NCBI RefSeq assembly: GCF_009711045.1
Contig: NZ_WMJX01000029.1
Location: forward strand, 1-33,232
Length of the DNA stretch: 33,232 nt
Reading direction: 5' to 3'
From: Myroides albus
GTDB lineage: Bacteria > Bacteroidota > Bacteroidia > Flavobacteriales > Flavobacteriaceae
How positions within the stretch are numbered: position 1 is the stretch's first letter; each line of letters opens with the position of its first letter. The notes below the pieces were generated by a model that worked only from the letters and a program-made list of their open reading frames with translations, had not been told where the DNA came from and searched no databases. This document shows positions 17,323 through 27,200 of the stretch, piece after piece. A program made the position numbers and the translations under genes.

Positions 17323-18801
17323 ATGAAAAAGATATTTAGAATATTGACGGTTGTTGGTTTTCTCGGAATAGGTGCGATGACATTTACGGCTTGTTCATTA
17401 GATTCAGAACAATCAAATTACAAAGATGGTTCAGAGCCAATTAAAACAACAGAAGAGTTAAAAGCGACTGTGAATGGTGCATATGCAAGGATGACAGCTG
17501 AATTCTATTATGGTAGAGATGTCATCGTATTTTCAGAAGCAAGAGCTCCTTATATGTATTCGTCTGACCGTACAGGGCGCTTTGGAAATGTTTCGGGTTT
17601 TGCTTTGTTGCCAACTCATAAATATGCCGTGGATACATGGTTGCAAATTTACCGTGTAATTACGAATGCAAATAAAGTTATTGGAGCAGATGTAGAGAGT
17701 AGTGCTGTTAATAATTATTACAAAGGGCAAGGTTATGTAATTCGCGCGTTGGCACATTACGACTTGGTTCGTTTGTATGGTGAGCAGTATGTAAATGGTG
17801 CAGGGGTATCTGCTTTAGGAGTACCTTATAAAACAGATCCTTCTAATGCTGATGAAAAAATAGCTCGTGCTACTGTAAAGGAGAATATGGAGCGAATTTT
17901 TGAAGATTTAGATCAAGGTATAGTTTATTTGAAAGAAGGTAGAGATAATGGAGCTGAAGGGAATAGTCTTGTGAAAGAGCGCATTAACTATGCTGCAGCG
18001 TTAGGTTTGAAATCTCGTATCGCTTTGTTCTTTTCTCAATTTGACAAGAGTAAATTGGATGTGGTAATTGAGTCAGCAGCAGAGGCGATTAATAACAAAG
18101 GAAATGTTGACGTATTGCCAAGATCAGGTTATTTGGATGGTTATAAATCGGAAGGTGTTATGACAAATTCTCTTTTTGAATTAGCTCAATCAGGAACAGA
18201 TAATCAGTTTACTGCAAGTTTGCAATATATTTATAGTATTGGTACTTCAGGTGGGTATGGTGATCTTCAATGGAATTATGCTACTGTAGATACAGTATTT
18301 AATCCAAAGGATGGAGAGGATATTCGCGCAGAAGTAATCAAATTAGATGGTGCGAAAGATACGGAAGCACTTAGAAATACAGGTAAGTATGTAAGTAGAT
18401 CGTCTAATATTCGCATGTTGAGAGTAGAAGAGGTGATGTTGAATTACGTTGAGGCTCAGTTACAAGGAGCGTCAAATGGAGATGCAGCTGTTGCTTTAGA
18501 TTATATGAACCAGATTGAAGGTAAGCGCGTAGTGTTTAAAGAGAACGGTACTGAGAAGCCAAAAAGCTTTAGCACTATAACGATGGACGATTTGAAAGAT
18601 GTCCGTCAGAAAGAGTTGATGTTTGAAGGTTTTGGATTTGAAGATGCAATGCGTTGGAAACTACCGATAACAAATCCTAAAATCATCGCTAATGAAGATA
18701 TTGGAGATTCTATTGAGTTTGGCAATCCTTTCTTGGCGTTTCCAATTCCTCAAAAGGAGATTAATGTTTCAAAACTTGAGCAGAATCAGGCTTATAAATA
18801 A
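17323..18801 (+). CDS. SusD/RagB-type surface lipoprotein 2
   Basis: The 492-residue lipoprotein partner of SusC-2 has a signal peptide with a lipobox ending at Cys24 (FTAC), then SLDSEQSNYKDG, an acidic stretch consistent with surface export. GQGYVIRALAHYDLVRLYGE is the typical SusD helical motif. The C-terminal domain has RMLRVEEVMLNYVEA at about 364-378 and VRQKELMFEGFGFEDAMRW at about 427-445, where SusD-1 has a GIELWGEG segment. The different wording of these motifs shows that pairs 1 and 2 are distant paralogues, not a recent duplication. It begins 5 bp after susC-2 and is followed by a terminator. Confidence 0.95.
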   Translation: MKKIFRILTVVGFLGIGAMTFTACSLDSEQSNYKDGSEPIKTTEELKATVNGAYARMTAEFYYGRDVIVFSEARAPYMYSSDRTGRFGNVSGFALLPTHKYAVDTWLQIYRVITNANKVIGADVESSAVNNYYKGQGYVIRALAHYDLVRLYGEQYVNGAGVSALGVPYKTDPSNADEKIARATVKENMERIFEDLDQGIVYLKEGRDNGAEGNSLVKERINYAAALGLKSRIALFFSQFDKSKLDVVIESAAEAINNKGNVDVLPRSGYLDGYKSEGVMTNSLFELAQSGTDNQFTASLQYIYSIGTSGGYGDLQWNYATVDTVFNPKDGEDIRAEVIKLDGAKDTEALRNTGKYVSRSSNIRMLRVEEVMLNYVEAQLQGASNGDAAVALDYMNQIEGKRVVFKENGTEKPKSFSTITMDDLKDVRQKELMFEGFGFEDAMRWKLPITNPKIIANEDIGDSIEFGNPFLAFPIPQKEINVSKLEQNQAYK

Positions 18802-18828
18802 GAAACTTTCTTTTTAAGATATTCGTAT

Positions 18829-18859
18829 AAAAAGCAGTGGTAATTCCACTGCTTTTTTT
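18829..18859 (+). terminator. intrinsic terminator of the susC-2/susD-2 unit
   Basis: AAAAAGCAGTGG (18829-18840) pairs with CCACTGCTTTTT (18846-18857) around a 5-nt loop, followed by further T residues. It lies 27 bp after the susD-2 stop. Confidence 0.92.
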
Positions 18860-19189
18860 GTTTTAAGGAAGTTTGTTGATTTTTTATGTGGTGTGAAGTT
18901 ACTTTATGTCAATAATATAGGGTGATTTTTCATTTGCTTTGACAAAAAAAGGCGTTTTTTTAAAAAAATAACCTTTAACGTATTGTTAGTAAGATGTATT
19001 AAAAACGGGTAGTATTGATTTTATTTTCATCAAATGTGTTAAATAGTTGTTGTGTTTTTATTTTTGCGCGTTTAGGCTTAGTTATGTATTGTTGTTGTAT
19101 TTGATTTATGTAAATTTTTTGTGAATTAAACTTAATTATTATATAAATATTTTGTTAGTTTTGTTGAACTAACTAATCAATATTTTAAG
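18860..19189. other. spacer between unit 2 and unit 3
   Basis: About 330 bp without a gene. It holds an A7-GGCG-T7-A7 tract at 18944-18968, an odd run that could form an A/T hairpin, and, at its end, the promoter box and leader of susC-3. Nothing else was recognised. Confidence 0.45.
19156..19163 (+). promoter_or_regulatory. -7 box of the susC-3/susD-3 unit
   Basis: TAGTTTTG matches TAnnTTTG and is followed by TTGAACTAACTAATCAA, the shared leader. It lies 27 bp upstream of the ATG. No good TTTG is found 19-21 bp upstream, so the -33 half is weak. Confidence 0.5.
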
Positions 19190-22100
19190 ATGAAATCAAA
19201 GTACAATTGGTTTTTGAGCATCTTGCTTGTGTTATTGGTGCAAGTGGGATTTGCTCAAGAGAAAACTCTTACGGGAGTGGTACAGGAAGATGGACTTACT
19301 CTTCCTGGGGTATCCGTTGTGATTGAGGGAACTCAGTTTGGAACACAAACGGATTTAGACGGTAAGTACTCGATAAAAGTAAAACAAGGACAAACACTTG
19401 TCTTTTCTTTTATTGGTATGAAAGACGTTAAGTATAAAGTGGGGGCAGCCTCAGTTCATAACGTAACGATGGGAGCTGATGAAAGTAATCTATTAGACGA
19501 AGTAATCGTTGTAGGTTATGGTACAGCAACTAAAGAATCATTTACTGGTTCTGCTACACAAATTAGCAACAAGAACATTGAAAAGAAAAACGTATCAAAT
19601 GCTGTAGCAGCTTTAGCTGGTGAAGCAGCAGGAGTACGTGTAATTAACACTACAGGTCAGCCAGGAGCTGAGCCAACTGTTCGTATTAGAGGTTTTGGTT
19701 CTGTTAATGGTAACAGAAGTCCTTTGTATATTGTTGATGGTGTTCCTTTTTTCGGAAATGTTAGTTCTATTAACCCTTCTGATATTGGATCGATGACTGT
19801 ATTAAAAGATGCATCAGCGACTGCTATTTACGGTTCTCGTGGAGCAAATGGTGTTGTTATTATTAATACGAAATCTGGTAAAGGAAAAGATTCGTTTATT
19901 GAAGTAGAAGCAAGAACAGGTGTTAACTGGAGAGCTTTGCCAAGATATGATGTAGTTACCTCGCCAGAACAGTATATGGAGTATGCTTATGAGGGACTTA
20001 CTAATTATGGTAAGATTAAAGGAAAGTTTGATGATCAACAAGCTAGAGAGTGGGCAGGTAAAAATTTATTTAACCAATCTTATGGTATACATGCACGTTA
20101 CAATATGTGGAATGTTGCAAATGGGACTGAATTGATAGATCCTGTAACAGGACAAATTAGAGACGGGGTTACTCGTAAATACAATCCTGAAGATTGGAAT
20201 GACTATGCTTTTAAAGCGTCTTACAGAACGGAAGCAAACTTAACAATGGGTGGTTCTTCAGAGAAAAGCTCTTATTTTACGTCTTTAGGGTATTTAAAGG
20301 ATGATGGTTATTCAGTAAATTCTGATTATGAGCGTGTTTCAGCACGTTTAAATTTACAGCATAAACCAAAAGATTGGTTAGATGTTAAAATGAACATGGG
20401 ATATACTCATGCTGAAAGTAACAATGCTGGACAGTCATCAGATTCAGGAAGTGTTTTCTGGTTTACTGAGAATATTCCTTCTATTTATCCTCTGTTTTTA
20501 AGAGATGCAGATGGTAATAAAAGACAAGATATCTATGGCGGATATGAATACGATTATGGATCAGGGAGAGGTTTTGGTGCTTTGACTAATGCTGTAGGTG
20601 ATGCTATTTATGGTAAAGACAAAACAACACGTGATGAGCTTAATGCTAATGTGAACTTTAATGTTGACCTTGCTGAAGGTTTGACTTTTGAAACTTCAAT
20701 TGGTGGTCAATATTACAATAGATCAAGAGATTTATTAAATAGTGTTTTCTATGGTTCTGCTTCTAGTATGGGAGGATCTATCTATAAGACTAAAAATGAG
20801 TTATTTACTTATAACTGGTTAAAAATGCTTCGCTATAAGAAAGCATTTGGTGGTCATGGATTTGAAGTTTTGGCTGCTCATGAGAATAACTCTTATGAAA
20901 TGAGAGTTAATCAAATTAGTAAGAATGGTTTAGCTCACCCTAATAGTGTAGAGTTAAATAATGCTGCTAACAGTACTCCTACAGCTGGTTGGACAGATAA
21001 GTCTACTATTGAGAGTTACTTTGCTCAATTAAATTATGATTACGAAGGTAAGTATTTCTTATCGGGAACAATCAGACGTGATGGTGCTTCTAAGTTTAAG
21101 AAAGATCAATGGGGTACTTTTGGATCAGTAAGTGCTGCATGGGTTGTAAGCCGTGAGAAGTTTATGGAGAATCAAACATTGTTTAGCAATTTAAAGCTTA
21201 AAGCAAGTTATGGTTTGACAGGAGATCAAAAGTCTTATGTAAGCATTGCTGGAGTTGATGTTGAAGCATTCCACCCAGGAGAAAATTTATGGGAAGTTTG
21301 GAATTACAACGGGCAATTAGCTATTTATGAAGATAAAGTGGGTAATGCTGATTTAACTTGGGAAAAATCAAAGATGTTCCAAGTTGGACTTGAGTTTAGT
21401 TTAAGTAAATATCTTGACGTTAACGTTGATTACTATAATAAAAGAACTGATGATTTGATTTTTGATCGTCGTGTAGGTCCATCAGCTGGATACGCTATGA
21501 TGACTGTTAATGATGGTTTGTTATCGAATCAAGGTATTGAGTTTAATGTAACTGGACATTTATTACAAACGAAAGATGCTTTCATTGATTTATCTATCAA
21601 TGGAGAACACATTAAGAATGAAATGAAACGTATGCCGATTGATCCTGCTACAGGAAAGCAAAAACCAATTGACATTAGTACTTATTACGGACGCGCAGTA
21701 GGACATTCTTTAGGAGACTTCTATATGAGAGAATGGGCAGGTGTTGATCCTGAGAATGGTCGTGCACAATGGTACACTTATTCTTATGTTGATGCAGCTG
21801 GGAATAAGCAGTTTGTTGGATCTTTAGAAGATTTCAAAGCAACAAATCCTGATTTAGTGGATAAATTAACAAAAGAGAAGACTTATTCGTACAGTGAAGC
21901 TACTCAGCAGTATGTTGGTAAATCAGCGATTCCAAAATTAAGAGGAGGTATTAATTTAAATGCTGGATATAAAGGATGGGAATTATCAGTTCAAATGTTG
22001 TATAGTTTAGGAGGATATGCTTATGATGGTACTTATGCTGGTCTAATGGGCAATGATAAAGTAGGTGGAAATAATTGGCATAAAGATATTGATAATCGTT

Positions 22101-22420
22101 GGCAAAAGCCTGGAGATATTACAGATACTCCTCGTTTATCAAGTAATGCTGATGCGAATGTTGCATCTACTTCGACACGCTTCTTAACAAAAGCAGATTA
22201 TTTGAGCATTAACAATATTCGTTTAGGTTATACACTTCCTAAAACTTATGTGAAACAACTTGGACTTGCAGATATTAGCTTCTTTGTTTCAGGAGATAAT
22301 TTATTCTTGTTTACAAAACGCAAAGGATTTAATCCTGCAATATCAGAATTCGGTTCAAGTAGTACATATGCTTATGCTCCTTTAACAACTGTTACTGGTG
22401 GAGTAAAAGTTAAATTTTAA
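19190..22420 (+). CDS. SusC/RagA-type TonB-linked outer-membrane importer 3
   Basis: The 1076-residue SusC paralogue has a signal peptide ending at GFAQ (23), a carboxypeptidase-regulatory-like domain at 25-95, a TonB-box-like LLDEVIVVGYG at 101-111, and a plug at about 115-230. The plug holds the classic MTVLKDASATAIYGSRGANG at 202-221. A barrel follows, ending VKVKF. It is a mosaic: the first 94 residues are most like SusC-2, while the plug (YGTATKESFTG, NTTGQPGAEPTVRIRGFGS) and the late FLFTKRKGFNP are most like SusC-1. There is no STN domain. The SusD partner follows after 9 bp. The substrate is unknown. Confidence 0.95.
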   Translation: MKSKYNWFLSILLVLLVQVGFAQEKTLTGVVQEDGLTLPGVSVVIEGTQFGTQTDLDGKYSIKVKQGQTLVFSFIGMKDVKYKVGAASVHNVTMGADESNLLDEVIVVGYGTATKESFTGSATQISNKNIEKKNVSNAVAALAGEAAGVRVINTTGQPGAEPTVRIRGFGSVNGNRSPLYIVDGVPFFGNVSSINPSDIGSMTVLKDASATAIYGSRGANGVVIINTKSGKGKDSFIEVEARTGVNWRALPRYDVVTSPEQYMEYAYEGLTNYGKIKGKFDDQQAREWAGKNLFNQSYGIHARYNMWNVANGTELIDPVTGQIRDGVTRKYNPEDWNDYAFKASYRTEANLTMGGSSEKSSYFTSLGYLKDDGYSVNSDYERVSARLNLQHKPKDWLDVKMNMGYTHAESNNAGQSSDSGSVFWFTENIPSIYPLFLRDADGNKRQDIYGGYEYDYGSGRGFGALTNAVGDAIYGKDKTTRDELNANVNFNVDLAEGLTFETSIGGQYYNRSRDLLNSVFYGSASSMGGSIYKTKNELFTYNWLKMLRYKKAFGGHGFEVLAAHENNSYEMRVNQISKNGLAHPNSVELNNAANSTPTAGWTDKSTIESYFAQLNYDYEGKYFLSGTIRRDGASKFKKDQWGTFGSVSAAWVVSREKFMENQTLFSNLKLKASYGLTGDQKSYVSIAGVDVEAFHPGENLWEVWNYNGQLAIYEDKVGNADLTWEKSKMFQVGLEFSLSKYLDVNVDYYNKRTDDLIFDRRVGPSAGYAMMTVNDGLLSNQGIEFNVTGHLLQTKDAFIDLSINGEHIKNEMKRMPIDPATGKQKPIDISTYYGRAVGHSLGDFYMREWAGVDPENGRAQWYTYSYVDAAGNKQFVGSLEDFKATNPDLVDKLTKEKTYSYSEATQQYVGKSAIPKLRGGINLNAGYKGWELSVQMLYSLGGYAYDGTYAGLMGNDKVGGNNWHKDIDNRWQKPGDITDTPRLSSNADANVASTSTRFLTKADYLSINNIRLGYTLPKTYVKQLGLADISFFVSGDNLFLFTKRKGFNPAISEFGSSSTYAYAPLTTVTGGVKVKF

Positions 22421-22429
22421 TTCCTAAAA

Positions 22430-23965
22430 ATGTTGAAAATGAAAAAAATAATAATGTTAGCGCTTGGAGCTGGTTTGTTTTTAGGATCATGTTCTAAGGA
22501 TTTTTTAGATGTTAGCTCTACAAGATATCTTTCTAAAAGTGATATGGATAAAATCTCTGATTACTCTACTCACTTGAAAGATGCAACTCTATATGGACTT
22601 TATGCTTATAATATAAAAGCATTCGCTGGAGGAACTACTGGGCATGATGATTTTGGTCAGAAAGGTTTTGATATTTATACAGATATGCTTTCAGGTGATA
22701 TGAACTTGAATAGTAATATCTATGGTTGGTATTCGAATATTGCTAATTTCTCAGAAATGGAGAATTATGCATCAAATCCCAATTACAAACCTTGGAGATT
22801 CTACTATTTTATGATTCGTAGTACTAATCAAATTATTGGATCTCTTGCTGGTGAAGATGGTACAAAGATTCCAGAATCTAATAAAGATAAAGTAGTTTTG
22901 GCTGAGGCTAAAGCAATCCGTGCTTATATGTATTATAATTTAGTGAATATGTATACTCTAGGATATGATGCTAACCAAAAAGTTTTACCAATCTACAAAA
23001 CTGCAACTCTTATTAATCAGCCTTCTAAACCTACAAAAGAGGTTTATGAATTTATGGTTAGTGATCTAAAAGAATCAATGGAATTATTCGAATCTGCAAA
23101 TGCAACTGAAACTAGAATTGATCGAATTACTGTTGACTATATGGTAACTAAAGGTATTCTTGCTTATGTTTATGCAAGTCAAGGTGATGCTGCATCTTTG
23201 GTAGAATCGGCTAGATTGTCGAAAGAATTGATTGACAGTGGAAATTATCCTTTGGCTACGAAAGAAGGTCTTTTAAAAGGATTTAATAAAACAAGTGAGA
23301 ATCCTAACTGGTTATGGGGTGGTCGTATTACTACTCAAACTGATTTGGATTTAGTATCATGGTGGGGACAAGTAGATGTGTTTACTTATAGTTATGCTGG
23401 TGTTGGTGATACCAAAGGTATGAGCAAAGAGCTTTACGAGTCTATTAAAGATGAAGACGTTAGAAAGAAGCAATTTGTTTTTGACAAGGTGACTGACAAT
23501 AATGGGGAAACTGAGAGTTTCGGTGATAATGCTTATATTCCCGCAGGTAAATTCTATGCATCTACAGGTAAATTCCATTTGAAACAAAGAATTATTGAGT
23601 CAGATTATGTTTTTATGCGTATTGAGGAAATGTATTTATTAAATGCGGAAGTTAATGCAAGACTTGGTAATGATGCTGATGCAAAGCAAGTTCTAAAAGA
23701 TATGCTTGATATTAGATTAGGTGATACTTCTTTTGTAGATGGTTTATCTGGTGATAAACTTGTTGACGAGATACTACATCAAACGAGTATTGAACTATGG
23801 GGAGAAGGAAAGATATATGCTGCAGTTAAACGTAATAAAAAGTCGTTTACTTATGGATCAAATCACCTTTCTCATCCTAAGCAAACCTTTAATTATGACG
23901 ATCCACGTTTGACTTTTAAAGTTCCTCAATCTGAGCTTTTAAATAACCCTGTGTATAACGATTAA
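22430..23965 (+). CDS. SusD/RagB-type surface lipoprotein 3
   Basis: The 511-residue lipoprotein partner of SusC-3 has a lipobox that ends at Cys21 (LFLGSC) and continues SKDFLDVSSTRYLS, a standard SusD start. A second in-frame ATG at 22439 would give MKKIIMLALG and is an equally good start; the choice does not affect the mature protein. The central AEAKAIRAYMYYNLVNMYTLG is the SusD helical motif. The C-terminal domain has FMRIEEMYLLNAEVNARLG at about 394-412 and SIELWGEGKIYAAVKR near 452-467, matching the arrangement in SusD-1. It is followed by a terminator 19 bp after the stop. Confidence 0.94.
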   Translation: MLKMKKIIMLALGAGLFLGSCSKDFLDVSSTRYLSKSDMDKISDYSTHLKDATLYGLYAYNIKAFAGGTTGHDDFGQKGFDIYTDMLSGDMNLNSNIYGWYSNIANFSEMENYASNPNYKPWRFYYFMIRSTNQIIGSLAGEDGTKIPESNKDKVVLAEAKAIRAYMYYNLVNMYTLGYDANQKVLPIYKTATLINQPSKPTKEVYEFMVSDLKESMELFESANATETRIDRITVDYMVTKGILAYVYASQGDAASLVESARLSKELIDSGNYPLATKEGLLKGFNKTSENPNWLWGGRITTQTDLDLVSWWGQVDVFTYSYAGVGDTKGMSKELYESIKDEDVRKKQFVFDKVTDNNGETESFGDNAYIPAGKFYASTGKFHLKQRIIESDYVFMRIEEMYLLNAEVNARLGNDADAKQVLKDMLDIRLGDTSFVDGLSGDKLVDEILHQTSIELWGEGKIYAAVKRNKKSFTYGSNHLSHPKQTFNYDDPRLTFKVPQSELLNNPVYND

Positions 23966-23983
23966 TAATTAATAGTATCAATT

Positions 23984-24012
23984 AAAGCCATCCTTAGGAT
24001 GGCTTTTTTTTT
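23984..24012 (+). terminator. intrinsic terminator of the susC-3/susD-3 unit
   Basis: AAAGCCATCC (23984-23993) pairs with GGATGGCTTT (23997-24006) around a TTA loop and is followed by a long T-run. Confidence 0.92.
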
Positions 24013-24207
24013 GATTAATAGTACATATTTCGGGTCTCTTTCTCTGTCTTATTATAGTGTTATTAACTTTATCTTTTTTTCATTTGTATAAATTTTGTAC
24101 TATATATTTGTATTTTATATAGTTTTTGGTTTGTTTTTATATATAGTATATATATTTAGAATATTTATAATCTTAATTAAAACTTAAAATATTTGATTTT
24201 TTTTTAT

Positions 24208-24215
24208 TAGGTTTG
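24208..24215 (+). promoter_or_regulatory. -7 box of the susC-4/susD-4 unit
   Basis: TAGGTTTG is a perfect TAnnTTTG match and is followed by TTAGACTAACTAATCAA, nearly the same leader as susC-3. It lies 28 bp upstream of the ATG. A TTTG at 24192-24195 is only 12 bp away, too close for a normal -33 element. Confidence 0.5.
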
Positions 24216-24242
24216 TTAGACTAACTAATCAATAATTATATA

Positions 24243-27200
24243 ATGAAATCAAAGTTAAATTGGATTTTTATGTGTTTCCTTGCTTTGTGTACTTCAATTG
24301 GTTTTGCCCAAAACAAAACATTGAGTGGAGTAGTATCAGAGTCTGGATTACCACTGCCTGGGGTTTCTGTTATTCTACAAGGTACAACTGAGGGTACTCA
24401 GACTGACCTTGACGGGAACTATTCGATTAAGGTGAAAACAGGAGATAAAGTTGTTTTCTCTTTTATCGGGATGAAAGATGTTGTGTATACAGTAGGCAAT
24501 GCCTCAATACACAATGTGTCGATGAGTGGTGACGATGAAATGCTTGAAGAAGTAGTTGTTACTGCTTTAGGTATTAAACGTGACAAAAAGAAATTAGGTT
24601 ATTCTTCTCAAGAAGTGAAAGGAGATAACCTATCTGGATCAGGTCAGACAAATGCTGTAAATGCCTTGTCTGGAAACGTTGCTGGATTACAAGTAACAGC
24701 ACCTTCTTCAATGGGTGGATCAAACCGTATTGTTTTGCGTGGTGTTAAGTCTGTTACTGGTAATAATCAACCTTTAATTGTGATTGATGGAGTTCCTTTG
24801 GACAACAGTAACTTTGCTGATACTAATATGCAAAGAGGTGCTGGAGGACGTGATTACGGTGATACTTCTGCGGATATTAATCCGGATGATATCGAATCTG
24901 TAACTGTTCTAAAAGGTGGTCCTGCTTCTGCTCTTTATGGAAATAGAGGAGGTAATGGAGTTATTCTTTATACAACAAAATCTGCTAAGAATGGTAGAAC
25001 TGATGTTGAAGTTAATACTGGAGTTACTTTCGAGAGCATTAATACAATGCCTAAGTTGCAAACACTTTATGGAGGTGGTTCTTCTACTTCTTTACCAACA
25101 GCTATGATTGGTGGAAAACAGTACAATATTGCTGAGTATGATGTAGATGAAAGCTGGGGACCTAAGTTTGATGGTACGCCATATTTACCATGGTATGCGT
25201 TTGATCCTGAATTTGCTGACGATTATATGAAAGAGGTTCCTTGGCAAAAGTCAAAGAACGACGTAAAATCGTTTTTTAATACAGGTGTGACTCACAATCA
25301 GTCTGTTTCTGTTGCTAAGTCTTATAAAGAAAGTAATGTGAGAATGTCTTTTAGTAACAACGTTACTGAGGGAGTTGTTCCTAACTCTAAATTGCAACGC
25401 AATAACTTCTCTGTGAGTGCTGCAACACAGTTGAATGACAAAGTTAAAGTTGAAAGTAATTTTAACTACGTTTATACAAAAGGATTTAACCGTCCTGAAG
25501 TAGGATATGGTGATAATTCAATTTCTCAAAAATTCTTCCAATGGGGACAAAGACAGTTAGATTATAAAAAATTAAAAGATTATAAGAGAGCTGACGGTAG
25601 TCAAAGATCATGGAATAGAAAAGGATGGGATGACCCAACACCAGCTTATTCTGATAACACTTATTGGACAATTCACGAGAATACTTCTACAGATGTTAGA
25701 AATAGAACGTTTGGTAACGTGAAGTTGACTTATAATATCAATGATAACTTATATGCTGTAGGTACAGTTTATGGTGACCGTTATAGCTTTAACGTTGAAG
25801 AGCGTGTGGCTGTAGGTTCTCAAAAAAGTTCTAAGTACAGTATCATGAAACGCAATGTTTCAGAGTACAACTATGAAGGTCGTATTCACTATGATCAACA
25901 CTTTGGTGATTTTGGAGTGAATGCTTTTGTGGGAATAAATAGAAGTGAAAAACGCAGAGACTATTTATATGGTGAATCTGTAGGAGGATTAGTATTGCCA
26001 AACTTATACAACTTAAGTAATAGTGTGAGTGATGCAAAAGCTTCAAATTCTCAGACACATTCAAGAACAAATAGTGTATTTGGATCGGCATCTGTTAATT
26101 ACCGTGAATTTTTATTCTTAGAAGGAACTGTTCGTACAGATTGGTTTTCAACAGTTAGAAAATCAGTTACTTATCCGTCTGTAACAGGATCGTTTATTTT
26201 TTCTCAGTTAACTCCTGAATTAGATTGGTTGACTTTTGGTAAGGTAAGGTTAGGATGGGCTCAAGTTGGAAACGACACTGATGCTTATAGAACAGAAGAC
26301 TATTATAATATCGAGAGTCCTTTCTTAGGAGATCCAGCTTACTCATTGAGTAGAACAGCTAACAATCCTGATTTAAAACCTGAGATGATGACAACCAAAG
26401 AAATTGGTTTAGAAGCTGCTTTCTTGAATAATAGAATCGGATTTGAGGTATCATACTATGAAATCAAAACAAAAGACTTAATTACGAGAGTACAATATGA
26501 TGCAGCAGCAGGTTATTCATACCGTTGGATGAATGCTGGAGATATGAAGAATAGAGGTATTGAAGCTACTGTAAATTTCGCGCCAGTACGCACAGAGGAT
26601 TTCTCATGGGATATTACTTGGAACTTTTCAAAGAATAAGAATGAGTTGACAAGATTAGCTGATGGGGTAGAGTCTGTTGAAATTACAAGAGCACCTTTCC
26701 AAGTATCATTGCAAGGGAAAATAGGTGAAACTTATGGACAGATTTATGGAACTGACTATGTATATGATAATAATGGCAACAAGGTTGTAGATGCTAATGG
26801 ATTGTATGCAGCAAGTGAAATTAAAGCATTAGGTTCGTATTTACCTGACTACAACATGGGTATCCGCAATACGTTCCAGTACAAAAGTTTCCGTTTAGGT
26901 GTTTTGATTGATATGCAAAAAGGTGGTAAATACTTCTCTACATCGCATATGTTTGGAATGTACTCAGGTATGTTAGACAAATCTGCAGCGAACGATATTC
27001 GTGAAAACGGTTTAGTGTTAGATGGAGTGAAAGAAGATGGCTCTAAAAATGATATTGTTGTTGATGGTCAAACATGGGCACAATCTCACTACGGTGGAGT
27101 AGATGCACAAAACTTATTTGATGCTGATTATATCAAACTTAGAGAGGTTTCTTTAGGGTATGATTTACCTAAAAAATGGATTGGACCATTTAAGGGAATT

